A stretch of DNA of 64,000 nucleotides. It comes from Mesostigma viride (taxonomy: Eukaryota; Streptophyta; Mesostigmatophyceae; Mesostigmatales; Mesostigmataceae). The DNA is taken from the NCBI GenBank assembly GCA_009746045.1, contig RPFO01000667.1, positions 183,221-247,220 on the forward strand, given 5' to 3'. The notes beneath the pieces were generated by a model. The model saw only the letters and a list, made by a program, of their open reading frames with translations. It ran no database searches and was not told where the DNA came from. This document shows, piece after piece, positions 11,855-22,385 of the stretch (its first letter is position 1; every line of letters starts with the position of its first letter). Both the position numbers and the translations under genes were made by a program.

Positions 11855-12478
11855 TCTCGCTGCAGCTAGACCCTTCCGTGAACGCAAAAAATAAACATCG
11901 AATAACTGGGAGGTCTTCCTGCAGCTAGACCCCTCAAATCATACAAAGATGAAACATTGAAGTTGGGAGGGGTCTAGCTGCAGCTAGACCCTTACAGGAA
12001 TGCGAAAAAACAACCAATAATTGGGAGGGTCTACCTGCAGCTATACCCTTACATGCAATCAAAAAGGATGAAACCTTGGAAGTTGGGAGGGGTCTAGCTG
12101 CAGCTAGACCCTTACAGGAATGCGAAAAAACAACCAATAATTGGGAGGGTCTACCTGCAGCTAGACCCTTACATGCAATCAAAAAGGATGAAACCTTGGA
12201 AGTTGGGAGGGGTCTAGCTGCAGCTAGACCCTTACAGGAATGCGAAAAAACAACCAATAATTGGGAGGGTCTACCTGCAGCTAGACCCTTACATGCAATC
12301 AAAAAGGATGAAACCTTGGAAGTTGGGTGGGGTCTAGCTGCAGCTAGACCCTTACAGGAATGCGAAAAAACAACCAATAATTGGGAGGGTCTACCTGCAG
12401 CTAGACCCTTACAAGCAATCAAAAAGGATGAAACCTTGGAAGTTGGGAGGGGTCTCTCTGCAGGTAGACCCTTCAACG
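11855..12478 (+). repeat. Array of 22 bp palindromes, 120 bp higher-order unit
   Basis: Copies of the palindrome core GGTCTAGCTGCAGCTAGACC occur about every 60 bp. Units alternate between two spacers (one with GCGAAAAAACAACCAATAATT, one with ATGCAATCAAAAAGGATG), giving a 120 bp period. In one class the palindrome is perturbed to GGTCTACCTGC. Since 120 is a multiple of three, both strands stay open, so the repeat peptides are not evidence of a gene. Confidence 0.9.
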
Positions 12479-12544
12479 AAGGCAAGAATTCTATCACAAA
12501 TTCATGGGAGCAGATCTGAAGAGAGACCTAATCCAATCATGTGA

Positions 12545-13672
12545 GGACTGGCATGGGTGTGTCGCATGCGTGCGTGGGTGTGGTGGATGCGTGCGTGTGG
12601 TGGGTGGCTGCCATGGCGTGCGTGGGTGTGGTGGATGCGTGGCATGCGTGCGTGGGTGCGGTGGAAGGCTGGCATGCGTGCGCGGGTGGGCTAGCATGCG
12701 TGCGTGAGTGTGGTGGTGGGCTGGCATGCGTGCGTGGATGTGGTGGGTGCCTGGCATGTGTGCGTGGGTGTGGTGGGTGCCTGGCATGCGTGCCTGGTTG
12801 TGGTGGGTGGCTGGCATGCGTGCGTGAATGTGGTGGTGGGCTAGCATGCGTGCGTGGGTGTGGTGGTGGGCTGGCATGCGTGCGTGGGTGTGGTGGATGG
12901 CTGGCATGCGTGCGTGGGTGTGGTGGATGCGTGGCATGCGTGCATGGGTGCGGTGGATGGCTGGCATGCGTGCGCGGGTGGGCTAGCATGCGTGCGTGAG
13001 TGTGGTGGTGGGCTGGCATGCGTGAGTGGATGTGTTGGGTGCCTGGCATGTGTGCGTGGGTGTGTTGGGTGCCTGGCATGCGTGCCTGGTTGTGGTGGGT
13101 GGCTGGGATGCGTGCGTGAATGTGGTGGTGGGCTAGCATGCGTGCGTGGGTGTGGTGGTGGGCTGGCATGCGTGCGTGGGTGTGGTGGATGGCTGGCATG
13201 CGTGCGTGGGTGTGGTGGATGGGTGGCATGCGTGCATGGGTGTGGTGGGTGGCTGGCATGCGTGCGTGGGTGGCTGGCATGCATGCGTGGATGTGGTGTT
13301 GGGCTGGCATGCGTGCGTGGGTGTGGTGGTGGGCTGGCATGCGCGCGTGGGTGTGTTGGATGGCTGGCATGCGTGCATGGGTGTAATGGATGGCTGGCAT
13401 GCGTGTGTGGGTGTGGTGGTGGGCTGGCATGCGTGCGTGGGTGTGGTGGGTGGCTGGCATGCGTGCGTGGGTGTGGTGGGTGGCTGGCATGCGTGCGTGG
13501 GTGTGGTGGGTGGCTGGCATGCGTGCGTGGGGGTGGTGGGTGGCTGGCATGCGTGCGTGGGTGTGGTGGGTGGCTGGCATGCGTGTGTGGGTGTGGTGGG
13601 TGGCTGGCATGCGTGCGTGGGTGTGTTGGATGGGTGGCATGCGTGCCTGGGTGTGTTGGGGGGGCTGGCGTT
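12545..13672 (+). repeat. Minisatellite with a ~30 bp unit
   Basis: About 37 copies of a unit containing CTGGCATGCGTGCGTGGGTG followed by TGGTGGGTGG or a variant. The inverted counterpart is 15884-17046. Confidence 0.95.
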
Positions 13673-15883
13673 TATATACTGAGAATAATATAGTTTTAAA
13701 AAGGACATATAGTTACCAAACATAATATATAATAGCTATTAATCGTTGCCTATCCAAAGTTGCATGCAGTAAGTGCAACAGCCAAAATATGCCAACAAAT
13801 CAGTTGATGGGAATTTCATAAAACTTACAATCGAAATACAACAGACCCCAGTTAGAAGAACGAAGGAATATCTGCGTGACAGGGAATAACGCACCAGAGA
13901 TGCTCGGTAAGCGTTGCTGACCGAAACACAACGGAAAAACACTGCCCGGTTGCTGGTAAGAGAATAAAAAGGCGTTGTCCATAATCGAAATACATAAACA
14001 AAGAGCGGGAGTCATACCTGCCTTGCGGGAAGTGACGCAACGAATGTTATGGCCGAGCAAACTGGGCCTCCTTTCCCGTTGCTGACGGAAACACACCTCA
14101 AACAGACGGCCTCGAAGCATGGTAATGCATGCAACGACGTTCAAAAGCGTCCCAAATCGAAATAAAACGAAACCGAGCGCAAAATACAGTGGAATATATG
14201 CATATCGGAATATATGCATGGCGGGGCATGATGTATTGGAAAAGCCTGGTTGCCTTCGTATCCGCTCCTGACGTGAACAAATGGAAAGAGACCGCCTGGA
14301 AGCCAACATATGCAGGCGACACCGTTCCAAAGCCCAGAAAACAAAAATGCAGCTTACCCAGGCGTCATTCCGGGTGCCACCGTCTTACCCTGACAGTCGT
14401 CATCCCAGCAACCTCTCCAAGAGCTTACGGCCCCCACAGTCCAGGAGCTTGCATGACCCATCATTACGTACCTAAGCATCGGTGATTTTAAAACCGCGCT
14501 CCTAAGCGCACAAAAAGAGAGCTAGCTTTCCCAACGGCATGACGAACTGAACACTTTCCTATCGACAGCCATACCGTAATCCCGTGGCCATTTGCAGCGT
14601 GATGCAATTAGGGTTGGGTAGGGTAATAGGTAGGCTGCTGGTTTTTGTTAGAATTGTGATGTGCATCATTTTGTTGGGCCCGTGGGCCACAATCATCGCC
14701 GTCAACGGCTCAACGCTGCGCTTTGAGTTTTTACGTGTGAACCGTCAGCCCTCGAGTGTCGTCCAATCTTCTTGCTCGGTTACTAATAATGTCGTATTCC
14801 AAAGGAACACTAGTAATGAAAACGGTCGCAAAGCGTACGGCTGTAAAAGGGTAGAAAACGGTAACGTGGCATCCTCGCAGTCGCCGGAAAGTGGAAGCGC
14901 GGCGCCGATGGCAATCGTCTCGACCAAATTTTTCGAAACCGAGAAAGCAGATTGGACGACACTTGAAGGCTGACGTCCACACGTGAAGACCCACCAGAGC
15001 GCAGCGTTGAGCCGTTGACGGCGATGTGGCCCACGGGCCCAGCAAAATAATCAGGCGGAGCCAATTTTCGGAAGAACCGTCAGGTTCGCCAGAATTGGCG
15101 AAGCTTATAAGGCCGTACACGTGAGAAAACATAGGAATAGGGGATGAAAATCCGTCAATCCATCCATACATACATACATCCATACATACATCCACCGAAT
15201 TTGTCCCGAATTTGCAAGCATAAGGGTGAGGTTCTTCCGAAAATTGGCTCCGCCGTAGAGTTTCAACGGGCAAGTTGCAAACACGCACGTTACTTGATGC
15301 ACATCAATTGCATCGCGTCGCAAATGGCCGCTGGACAAATGGTATGGCTGTCGACAGCGACGTGCTCAGTTGGTCATGTTTGTTACAGGAAAGCTAGTGG
15401 TATTCTTGTACGCTTAGAAGCGTGGTTTTAAAGTCACCGATGCTGAGGTACGTTATGATGGGTCATGGAAACTCCTGGACTGTGGGGGCCGTAAGCTCTG
15501 CTAGAGGTTGCTAGGATGACGACTGTCAGGGTAAGATGGTGGCACCCGGAATGACGCCTGGGTAAGCTCTGTTCGTGTTTGCTGGGCTTCGGAACAGTGG
15601 CGCATGCATATGTTGGCTTCCAGGCGGTCTCTTTCCATTTGTTCACGTCAGGAGCGGATACGGAGGCAACCAGGCTTTTCCAATACATCATGTCCCGCCA
15701 TGCATGTATTCTACCGGCTTTAGCGCTCGGTTTCTTTTCATGTCGATCTGGGACGCTTTTGAACGTCGTTGCATTCATTACTATGCTTTGAGGCCGTCTG
15801 TTTGAATTGTATTTCCGTCAGCCACGGGCAAGGAGGCCCAGTTTGCTCGGCCATAACATTCGTTGCGTCACTTCCCGCATGCC
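13673..15883. other. Centre of the palindrome, no recognised gene
   Basis: 14085-14500 pairs inversely with 15430-15830, and 14660-14770 pairs with 14950-15055. The innermost spacer is about 14770-14950. Short open frames exist on both strands, and mirrored copies in the two arms encode the same peptides, so they are not separate genes. Confidence 0.6.
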
Positions 15884-17046
15884 ACGCATCCACCACCACA
15901 CCCACGCACACATGCCACCCATCCGACACACCCACGCACGCATGCCACCCATCCAACACACCCACGCACGCATGCCACCCATCCAACACACCCACGCACG
16001 CATGCCAGCCACCCACCACACCCACGCACGCATGCCAGCCACCCACCACACCCATGCACGCATGCCAGCCACCCACCACACCCACGCACGTATGCCAGCC
16101 ACCCACCACACCCACGCACACATCCACCACACCCACGCACGCAAGCCAGCCATCCACCACACCCACGCACGCAGGCCAGCCACCCACCACACCCACGCAC
16201 GCATGCTACCCATCCAACACACCCACGCACGCATGCCAGCCCACCACCACACCCACGCACGCATGCCAGCCATCCACCACACCCACGCACGCATGCCATG
16301 CATCCACCACCACACCCACGCACACAGGCCTGCCAGCCACCACACACACCCCACGCATGCATGCCAGCCCACCACCACACGCACGCATGCCAGCCCACCA
16401 CCACACCCACACAGGCATGCCACGCATCCACCACACCCACGCACGCATGCCAGCCACCCACCACACCCATGCACGCATCCACCACACCCACGCACGCATG
16501 GCAGCCATCCACCACACCCACGCACGCAAGCATGCCACCCACCACACCCATGCACGCATGCCAGCCACCCGCGACACCCACGCACGTATGCTAGCCCACC
16601 ACCACACCCACACATGCATGCCAGCCATTCACCACACCCACGCACGCATGCCAGCCATCCACCACACCCACGCACGCATGCTAGCCCACCACCACATTCA
16701 CGCACGCATGCCAGCCACCCACCACACCCACGCACGCATGCCAGCCACCCCAGACACCCACGCACGCAGGCCAGCCCACCACCACATCCACGCGCGCATG
16801 CTAGCCCACCACCACATTCACGCACGCATGCCAGCCACCCACCACACCCACGCACGCAGGCCAGCCACCCATCACACCCATGCACGCATGCCAGGCACCC
16901 ACCACACCCACGCACGCATGCCACCCACCCACCACACCCACGCACGCATGCCAGCCACCCACCACACCCACGCACACATGCTAGCCCACCACCACACCCA
17001 CGCACACATGCCCACCACACCCACGCATCCCACCCAGCACACCCAC
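15884..17046 (-). repeat. 30 bp minisatellite, inverted copy
   Basis: About 38 units with CACCCACGCACGCATGCCAG, the reverse complement of the 12545-13672 array. Several units are shortened (for example near 16115 and 16470), so the two arms have diverged in copy order. Confidence 0.95.
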
Positions 17047-17049
17047 GCC

Positions 17050-17640
17050 AGTCCTTGCATGTTTGGCAAGGGTCTCTTTGCAGAGAGACGATGTTACTCA
17101 TTTGTGATAAAGTTCTCGAATTCCTGTAAGGGTCTAGCTGCAGCTAGACCCCTCCCAACTTCCCAGGTTTCATCCTTTTTGATTGCATGTAAGGGTCTAG
17201 CTGCAGGTAGACCCTCCCAATTATTGGTTGTTTTTTCGCATTCTTGTAAGGGTCTAGCTGCAGCTAGACCCCTCCCAACTTCCCTGGTTTCATCCTTTTT
17301 GATTGCATGTAAGGGTCTAGCTGCAGGTAGACCCTCCCAATTATTGGTTGTTTTTTCGCATTCCTGTAAGGGTCTAGCTGCAGCTAGACCCCACCCAACT
17401 TCCAAGGTTTCATCCTTTTTGATTGCATGTAAGGGTCTAGCTGCAGGTAGACCCTCCCAATTATTGGTTGTTTTTTCGCATTCCTGTAAGGGTCTAGCTG
17501 CAGCTAGACCCCTCCCAACTTCAATGTTTCATCTTTGTATGATTTGAGGGGTCTAGTTGCAGGAAGACCTCCCACTTATTCGATGTTTATTTTTTGCGTT
17601 CACGGAAGGGTCTAGCTGCAGCGAGACCCCTCCCCAATTC
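17050..17640 (-). repeat. GGTCTAGC palindrome array, inverted copy
   Basis: Reverse complement of the 11855-12478 array with the same 60/120 bp spacing. The outermost unit (GGTCTAGCTGCAGCGAGACC near 17610) matches the outermost left unit near 11855. Confidence 0.9.
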
Positions 17641-17911
17641 GAGGTTGTGAAACATGCTTTTGTGCGGGGGTACTTGATTCGTCGAATACTTTCGAAATGC
17701 CTCCGTTGCTTTGCATCATTTTTTGTAAATGTTTTCGAGCGACGCGTCGTAGACTACAGGTGCTTGACGACGGTATGCGTGACTGTGTTTTTGTTGTGTT
17801 ATGTGCAGCCCGAGACATTGACGGTAATGAAACTTTTGAAGGGTGAGGCGGGCTATTAAGTGGATAAGGCCATAATCCGCTTGCCATACTAAGTGCTTGC
17901 TATGTGTTGAG

Positions 17912-18212
17912 ATGGCGGGTGCGGGTGCCGTCGGCGCGCAAATTAAGTTGTGCGAGAGTGTAGCTTACACAGATAACTGGCTGGACCACATTGCGATGTT
18001 GGAAGCCATAGCGTGATCCCTAATCGGGAACAGTGTCAAGGAGGACTACATTTTTCATGTTTTGAAGATTGCCGAATCGTGCATTTTACAGTTGAAGTCG
18101 GATGTTGGGAGTGTCATACCTTGTCGTGCTTTTTTATGGGCGACGCTCGTTGATTGATTTGGCGAGTCCAGAAGTACAAGTTTGAGGGTTGTGATGAACG
18201 GGAAAGGATGTA
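17912..18212 (+). pseudogene. Decayed protein-coding remnant of unknown family
   Basis: An ATG in fair context opens a frame beginning MAGAGAVGAQIKLCESVAY and continuing for about 100 codons with protein-like composition (DNWLDHIAMLEAIA, EDYIFHVLKIAESC). It is interrupted by only two stops, both TGA, as expected if CGA arginine codons mutated at CpG. It lies just outside the right arm and ends where a retroposon tail is inserted. I do not recognise the family. It may be the start of a gene carried by the foldback element that continues at 19081. Confidence 0.35.
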
Positions 18213-18990
18213 TACTAATTAATTAATTAGACTTGTGCTCCCGTTGGGGAGTCACGGAGCATTAACCCCGATGGATCGATGGATGGATGGAAACGGTGTA
18301 TATGGAAAACCGTGATACTTGCTGCCATGTGGTTGTCTCCTTAATGTTTCAAATATATAAGACAGCCGGCACTTGCTCATTGACGTTTCTGTGGCTCGCC
18401 CCTTGGCTCTTAGCCATGTGCGCATGGTTCAGTTGGTGCATCCCAGGCGGCGGCCGGGCTACCCGGCGGATCGGGTTGAGCGGGCCAAGCCCACGGCCTA
18501 AGGCGATGTCGGGCACCACCGTGTGGTGCCCTTCGTCTTGGAGTTCGGGGCCTTGGGGACCCTTACCGCCGGCTTCTTTAAGGAGTAAGTAAGTACCTGC
18601 GGAAGTTCTTTTAAGGAGTGTTGCCCGCGGCTCCGGGAGGACTGCGTGGACCTGGAGGGCTAGCGGGCCCCTGGGTCGGCGCGGACCTGGACGCCGTACT
18701 GTTTAGGCTTGTTGTTGTTGTTGTTGTGTCTCACGCCGCACATGGGCAGCAGAGAATCTGTAGTGGCCGAGGGCCGGATATATTTAGTATCGGTGGTACT
18801 ATCAAGGAGACAACCAGCAGTACTATGTTTAGGCTTAGGCCCAGTCTAGTACACGGAAAGTTGGGAAGCCGATAACCCAAAGAATAAAGCTTGGTCAACG
18901 CGAGTCAGCGCATGGAATCCAGTAGAATCTGGCAGCGAGGAACGGATAACGCTCGGATTGTCTTTTTCATTTGTCTCGATAAAACTCTCA
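18213..18990 (-). mobile_element. Retroposon 3' end and associated repeat modules
   Basis: TTAATTAATTAGAC followed by TGCTCCCGTTGGGGAGTCAC is the 3' end of a retroposon read on the minus strand, as at 44345-44410. Downstream lie a (GTT)n-CACGCCGCACATGGGCAGCAG module (18710-18755), also seen near 22760, 38705 and 49895, and a GAGACAACCAGCAG module (18805). The body is unclear and may be several nested pieces. Confidence 0.5.
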
Positions 18991-19080
18991 AAAAAAAAAA
19001 ATGCCTGATCAAGCAGTAATTCTGGGTTGCTGCCCAGGCATTTGACACCGATTTTCGTGAGTTTTCGTGTAGTTGGCTAG

Positions 19081-19884
19081 TTGCCCCCGTGTCCAGGATT
19101 TCAGAAATCGGACGTATCCAACGCAGGTCAACCTTCCTTTACGGGTTTGGTGTGCGTCGAAAAGACGATTCCAGGTATTAAGAATCTCTGCTTACCGTAT
19201 TTGACGGACGACTTCCCGATTCCTCCGCCGACCCTTGAATCTTCATGTCGGCTCTCAGGAACTTTCACTTTTGCCCCCCCCAACTTTCCGTGCCTTGAGT
19301 ACGTAGTAAGATTATGCCAGCCCGGGTCTATCTGCGAGGAGAGGTTGAAGGACGAACCGCACCATGTGCAAAGACAACAAGGGTAAATTATAAGAAGGGT
19401 AATCTAAAATTTCTGCGAGTGGATTGTGTCCTCACTTGATATCCAAACTTTGGCAATCCCTCTTCTTCTAATAACTCGATTTTAGTCACTCGTTGATGGG
19501 TTGATCGGTATGCGCGCAGGTAAGGAGGATGTGGAGCGGATCCTACACTTGGCAAATGTGGCGGTGGACTTCGGACCAGCGGCTCAACATGCTGACACTT
19601 CCGGAGGGAAGGCTAAGGGGGCGGAAGAGAGGCTAAGGGGGCGGGCAATGAGGGTGATGAGAAGCCCACGTTGGAAATGAGACTTATTAAGTGAGACAAC
19701 TATGGACGGGGAAAAAGACTTTGGAGCACGAGAGGCCTTTTGGTCTGATGGGTGGACTTCTGCCGTTATGAAGGCAGGGAACAAGGATCCGGAGAATCCA
19801 ATGTATGCAAAGTTAGAAGACGTGATGCTTTATGGGCAGATGTCTGGATACGACACCAATAGGAGGGTCGTCAGTCGCACTTAA
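19081..19884 (+). pseudogene. Further coding-like fragments in the foldback element
   Basis: Three protein-like stretches: about 19081-19386 (FQKSDVSNAGQPSFTG, LPYLTDDFPIPPPTLESS), 19501-19680 after a possible splice acceptor (KEDVERILHLANVAVDFGPA) and 19702-19884 (DGEKDFGAREAFWSDGWTS, KLEDVMLYGQMSGYDTN). They could be exons or frameshifted parts of one gene that starts at 17912, but splice phases did not agree in my attempt to join them. No known transposase motif is visible. The family is unknown. Confidence 0.3.
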
Positions 19885-20290
19885 TTTTTTGAGGGCCTTA
19901 TCCGTAATTTCGCTTCCGCAATCTGCTCTTGCGTTTTCGACTTCCTCCTCTTGCTGTCCGTCAGCTCTGCCACCTTTATCACGTAGTCTAGCGGCATCCA
20001 GTACAACTGCCTCTTCAACTTCCCTCCGTCCTCCCCCACAGGAAAAAAGTTGAGGGGAAATGATGAGCGCTCCATGTGGTTGGCAGTGCTCGTCCTATTG
20101 TTTTAGATTCGAAGTTTAGGTTGTTGTCGAGTCTCTCCATGTGAAATATACCCTTAGATTGACATGTTTTACTAAATTTCAAGCCTCTCGATGTGGAATG
20201 TACGCTCAAATTGACATGAATTAAGCATTATGACACCAAATTAGCTCGAAAATACGCGATCGGACGCCAAATTCGCGCGAAAAAACGCGA

Positions 20291-20363
20291 TCGGACGATT
20301 GAAACTAGCGTTTTTTTCTTGCAAAATGCGCAAAAAATGACCCCATTCCGCGTGGGACCACCC
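20291..20363 (-). repeat. Right terminal inverted repeat of the foldback element
   Basis: It ends ...GCGTGGGACCACCC, followed by the TGCA duplication. It is the partner of 9802-9865. Just inside are two further GCGATCGGACG words (near 20258 and 20288), suggesting short internal repeats. Confidence 0.9.
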
Positions 20364-21399
20364 TGCATGCAACCACTCACGGGGGCTGCTCCGGGCTGCT
20401 CGAACTATTTCACCCCATGAAGACAACAAACCAGTTGTGAGGGAGAGAAACGGACGAACAACGACCACCATGGTTCGTTGCTCATCCTTCTATACTGCTC
20501 AGAGCTCAAGCCTGGCGGCTGGCGCCACTAGCGCCACTCTAGACATCAGCCAATCATAACATTGTCTAATTTCCGACAAGCTAAACTTCAAGCTTTAACT
20601 GTCAAGCGAACACAAATATACAAGGGCAAACCTATCGGCCATGCCAGGCACCGCCTGGGGCTTCCTTGCATTTAATTGTGTCTGGTGTCCCACGTTGACA
20701 TCCTGAAATTGCACAGCTGCTCATGCAGTGCCTCGCCGGCTTGCTGTGTACCAGCATTCGGCAAACTGCCCTTGTGACGAATGTCAGTGAAATTCAGGTC
20801 CGCCCAAAAGTTCCGTCAGCAAATTCAGCGGACTTGGCGCGTGAGTACAACTGAGATCCGCGGCGTCAGTACCGGGCCGCGACCGTATAGCAACCCGCAC
20901 AAGGCTGCGGACGTCAGAATTACGCTAAAATCTGAATTGCGGACGTGATAGATCACGGACGCGACAGCTGTCGCGTTTGCGTGCCATATCATCCTGGACT
21001 GGTCATTACCGCTACTTGGAATGCATCCACTATCAGCAGTAATCATGTGTGAGATATGCCACCTCCCCCCCCACTATTTAGCTCACAACAACGTGAGAGC
21101 AAAAAGTGAAAGAAAGGCATCTCACACAAAAGAAGGAAGCCCAAAGAGGGCGTCATTCCAGGCAGCAGCAAAAAGGAAAAAAAAAATCCAGCTGCTCCAA
21201 GATGCTTTTCCAGGATCAGCAACAACCTTAACATGCATGCTTTTAAAGGCTTAGCAATAACCCCTTCAATGGCTTTTTACCGGGAAAAGCCTAACCTCTT
21301 CAGATGCTTTTGAAGGCTAAGCAATAACCTCTTCCTTGTGCTTCCCTGGGTGAAGCAGGAGGCAGTGTTTTTGCTAACGTACCGGAACCGGTAATTCTC

Positions 21400-21590
21400 C
21401 GGTAAATACCGGTGCCCCCCCGGCCGACCGGTAAGCCCCCCCCGGCCGACCGGTATGCTATATGCCAAGCAGGAACCCCCCCCCGGCCGACCGGTATGCT
21501 ATATGCCAAGCAGGAAACCCCCCCCGTTCGACCGGTATGCTGTGTTCAGAGCAGGAAACCCCCCCGTTCGACCGGTATAAGCCATTGTGA
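21400..21590 (+). repeat. Tandem repeat with GGCCGACCGGTATGC units
   Basis: Four to five units of roughly 40 bp containing poly-C, CGACCGGTATGCT and AGCAGGAA. CCGGT is repeated in flanking sequence from 21380 to 21675. Confidence 0.8.
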
Positions 21591-21715
21591 CTTGTCCGGG
21601 CTGCCCTGGTCGACCTGGAAGCTTTAAATGCCGGCCGGGGTTCCCCGGTTTCCCCGTCAGACAGAACCGGTACTTATATACTGACTATAACACAATAACC
21701 CTTGACCTTTGTACA

Positions 21716-21939
21716 TGGCGGACAAGCTGGCGTTCCTTAAATGCCGCAAGAAGCTCTCGGAGACTCGCTTCACGCTGGACGACGACTTGACCCTGGCCCA
21801 GCAACAACGGCGACGCGAGCTATGGCCGGCCTACCTTCAGCTCCGGCAGAGCGCAAGGGGGAAGCCGGTATACTGGAGGGGGGCGGTCATCCACGTTGAC
21901 CACAAGCCCTGGCAGCCCCCTCCTGCCACCTCAGACTAG
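21716..21939 (+). pseudogene. LINE-like ORF1 C-terminal fragment
   Basis: It encodes MADKLAFLKCRKKL, TRFTLDDDLTLAQQQRRREL, WPAYLQLRQS and KPVYWRGAVIHVDHKPW and ends at a stop. The pattern of a basic helix, DDLT followed by Q and RRR, LWP and a short strand ending in a G-x-x-I is typical of the C-terminal domain of LINE ORF1 RNA-binding proteins. A close copy is at 33794-34059. The N-terminal and RNA-recognition parts are missing. No ORF2 follows, and the stop leads straight into a 3' UTR. Confidence 0.6.
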
Positions 21940-22385
21940 GAATATATATACCAGTAGTGTAGATTAGTAAGGCTTAGCCTAGCATGTGGCCCACGCGCAT
22001 GTGCGCCCATAATGGCCCCCATGGATGATGCCTTCAACATTTAGCCATGCTTTGTCTATAATGGGACCCCCATGGATGTTGCATTAAGAACTTAGCCATG
22101 CTATGCCATGCAGAGAGATGCTCTCTGTCGAGAAGCCATGCCCTAGCCCTTGCATAGCCATGATGATCTTCCTCCCCCGTGCCAGGATCCCCTTAGCTGG
22201 GTTGAACCTGAGACAGCATGGTGGTGCCGGTGCCCTTGCGGCACCTAGAGCAAGTGTTGCTTACATTCCCACCCTTGCATGAAGTAGCCTAGGATGTATT
22301 TAAAGCCATATGCCCCTTCTCAGGGATATGTGCTACATTGACTCCCAACGGAGTGATGTTGATAATTAATTAATTAATTAATAAC
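21940..22385 (+). mobile_element. LINE-like 3' UTR and tail
   Basis: Matches 34060-34500. It includes a hairpin CAGAGAGATGCTCTCTG near 22111, the block CACCTAGAGCAAGTGTTG, and the terminal ACTCCCAACGGAG at 22341, followed by a (TTAA)-type tail. Confidence 0.75.

Larger units (their letters stand above)
11740..14800 (+). repeat. Left arm of the palindrome
   Basis: From outside in it holds a segment with AATTTCGAAAGTAT near 11790, the GGTCTAGC array, the 30 bp minisatellite and unique sequence (14085-14500 and 14660-14770). Each has an inverted partner in 14930-17890. Arm edges are approximate because divergence and indels are frequent. Confidence 0.8.
14930..17890 (-). repeat. Right arm of the palindrome
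   Basis: Inverted counterpart of 11740-14800, with the 30 bp minisatellite at 15884-17046, the GGTCTAGC array at 17125-17640 and a diverged outer part to about 17720 or beyond. Edges are approximate. Confidence 0.8.
9802..20363. mobile_element. Giant foldback-like element with long palindrome
   Basis: Boundaries are set by comparison with copy B, which is uninterrupted at this point. The insertion carries a TGCA target duplication (9798-9801 and 20364-20367) and ~65-73 bp terminal inverted repeats starting GGGTGGTCCCACGCGGAATG. Inside lies an inverted repeat whose arms run from about 11740 to 14800 and about 14930 to 17890. The arms are largely tandem repeats, as in Drosophila foldback (FB) elements. 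Decayed coding remnants lie on the right side at 17912-19884. Total length is 10,562 bp. Confidence 0.8.
9306..20966 (+). mobile_element. DNA element TGTCGCGT family, copy A, split by the foldback element
   Basis: Its own sequence is 9306-9801 plus 20368-20966, about 1.1 kb. The left end TGTCGCGTTTGCGTGCC and right end GGACGCGACA form a short terminal inverted repeat. It is nearly identical to copy B. No transposase is seen, so it is probably non-autonomous. Flanks of the A+B pair in the host protease read CATT and CATA, a doubtful 4 bp target duplication. The superfamily is not identified. Confidence 0.75.

Noticed and set aside
12076-12519. Repeat protein GLAAARPL-type on either strand
   Set aside because: The 120 bp unit is a palindrome-rich repeat open on both strands; there is no start context or conserved unique part.
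12537-13723. His/Thr-rich and Gly/Trp-rich frames over the 30 bp minisatellite
   Set aside because: The unit length is a multiple of three, so all frames lacking a stop in one unit stay open. The inverted copy encodes the same peptides.
14584-15288. 129- and 185-codon frames at the palindrome centre
   Set aside because: They overlap on opposite strands of inverted-repeat sequence and have no recognised motif.
15769-17547. 592-codon frame through the right palindrome arm
   Set aside because: It joins two unrelated tandem arrays and has no non-repeat domain.
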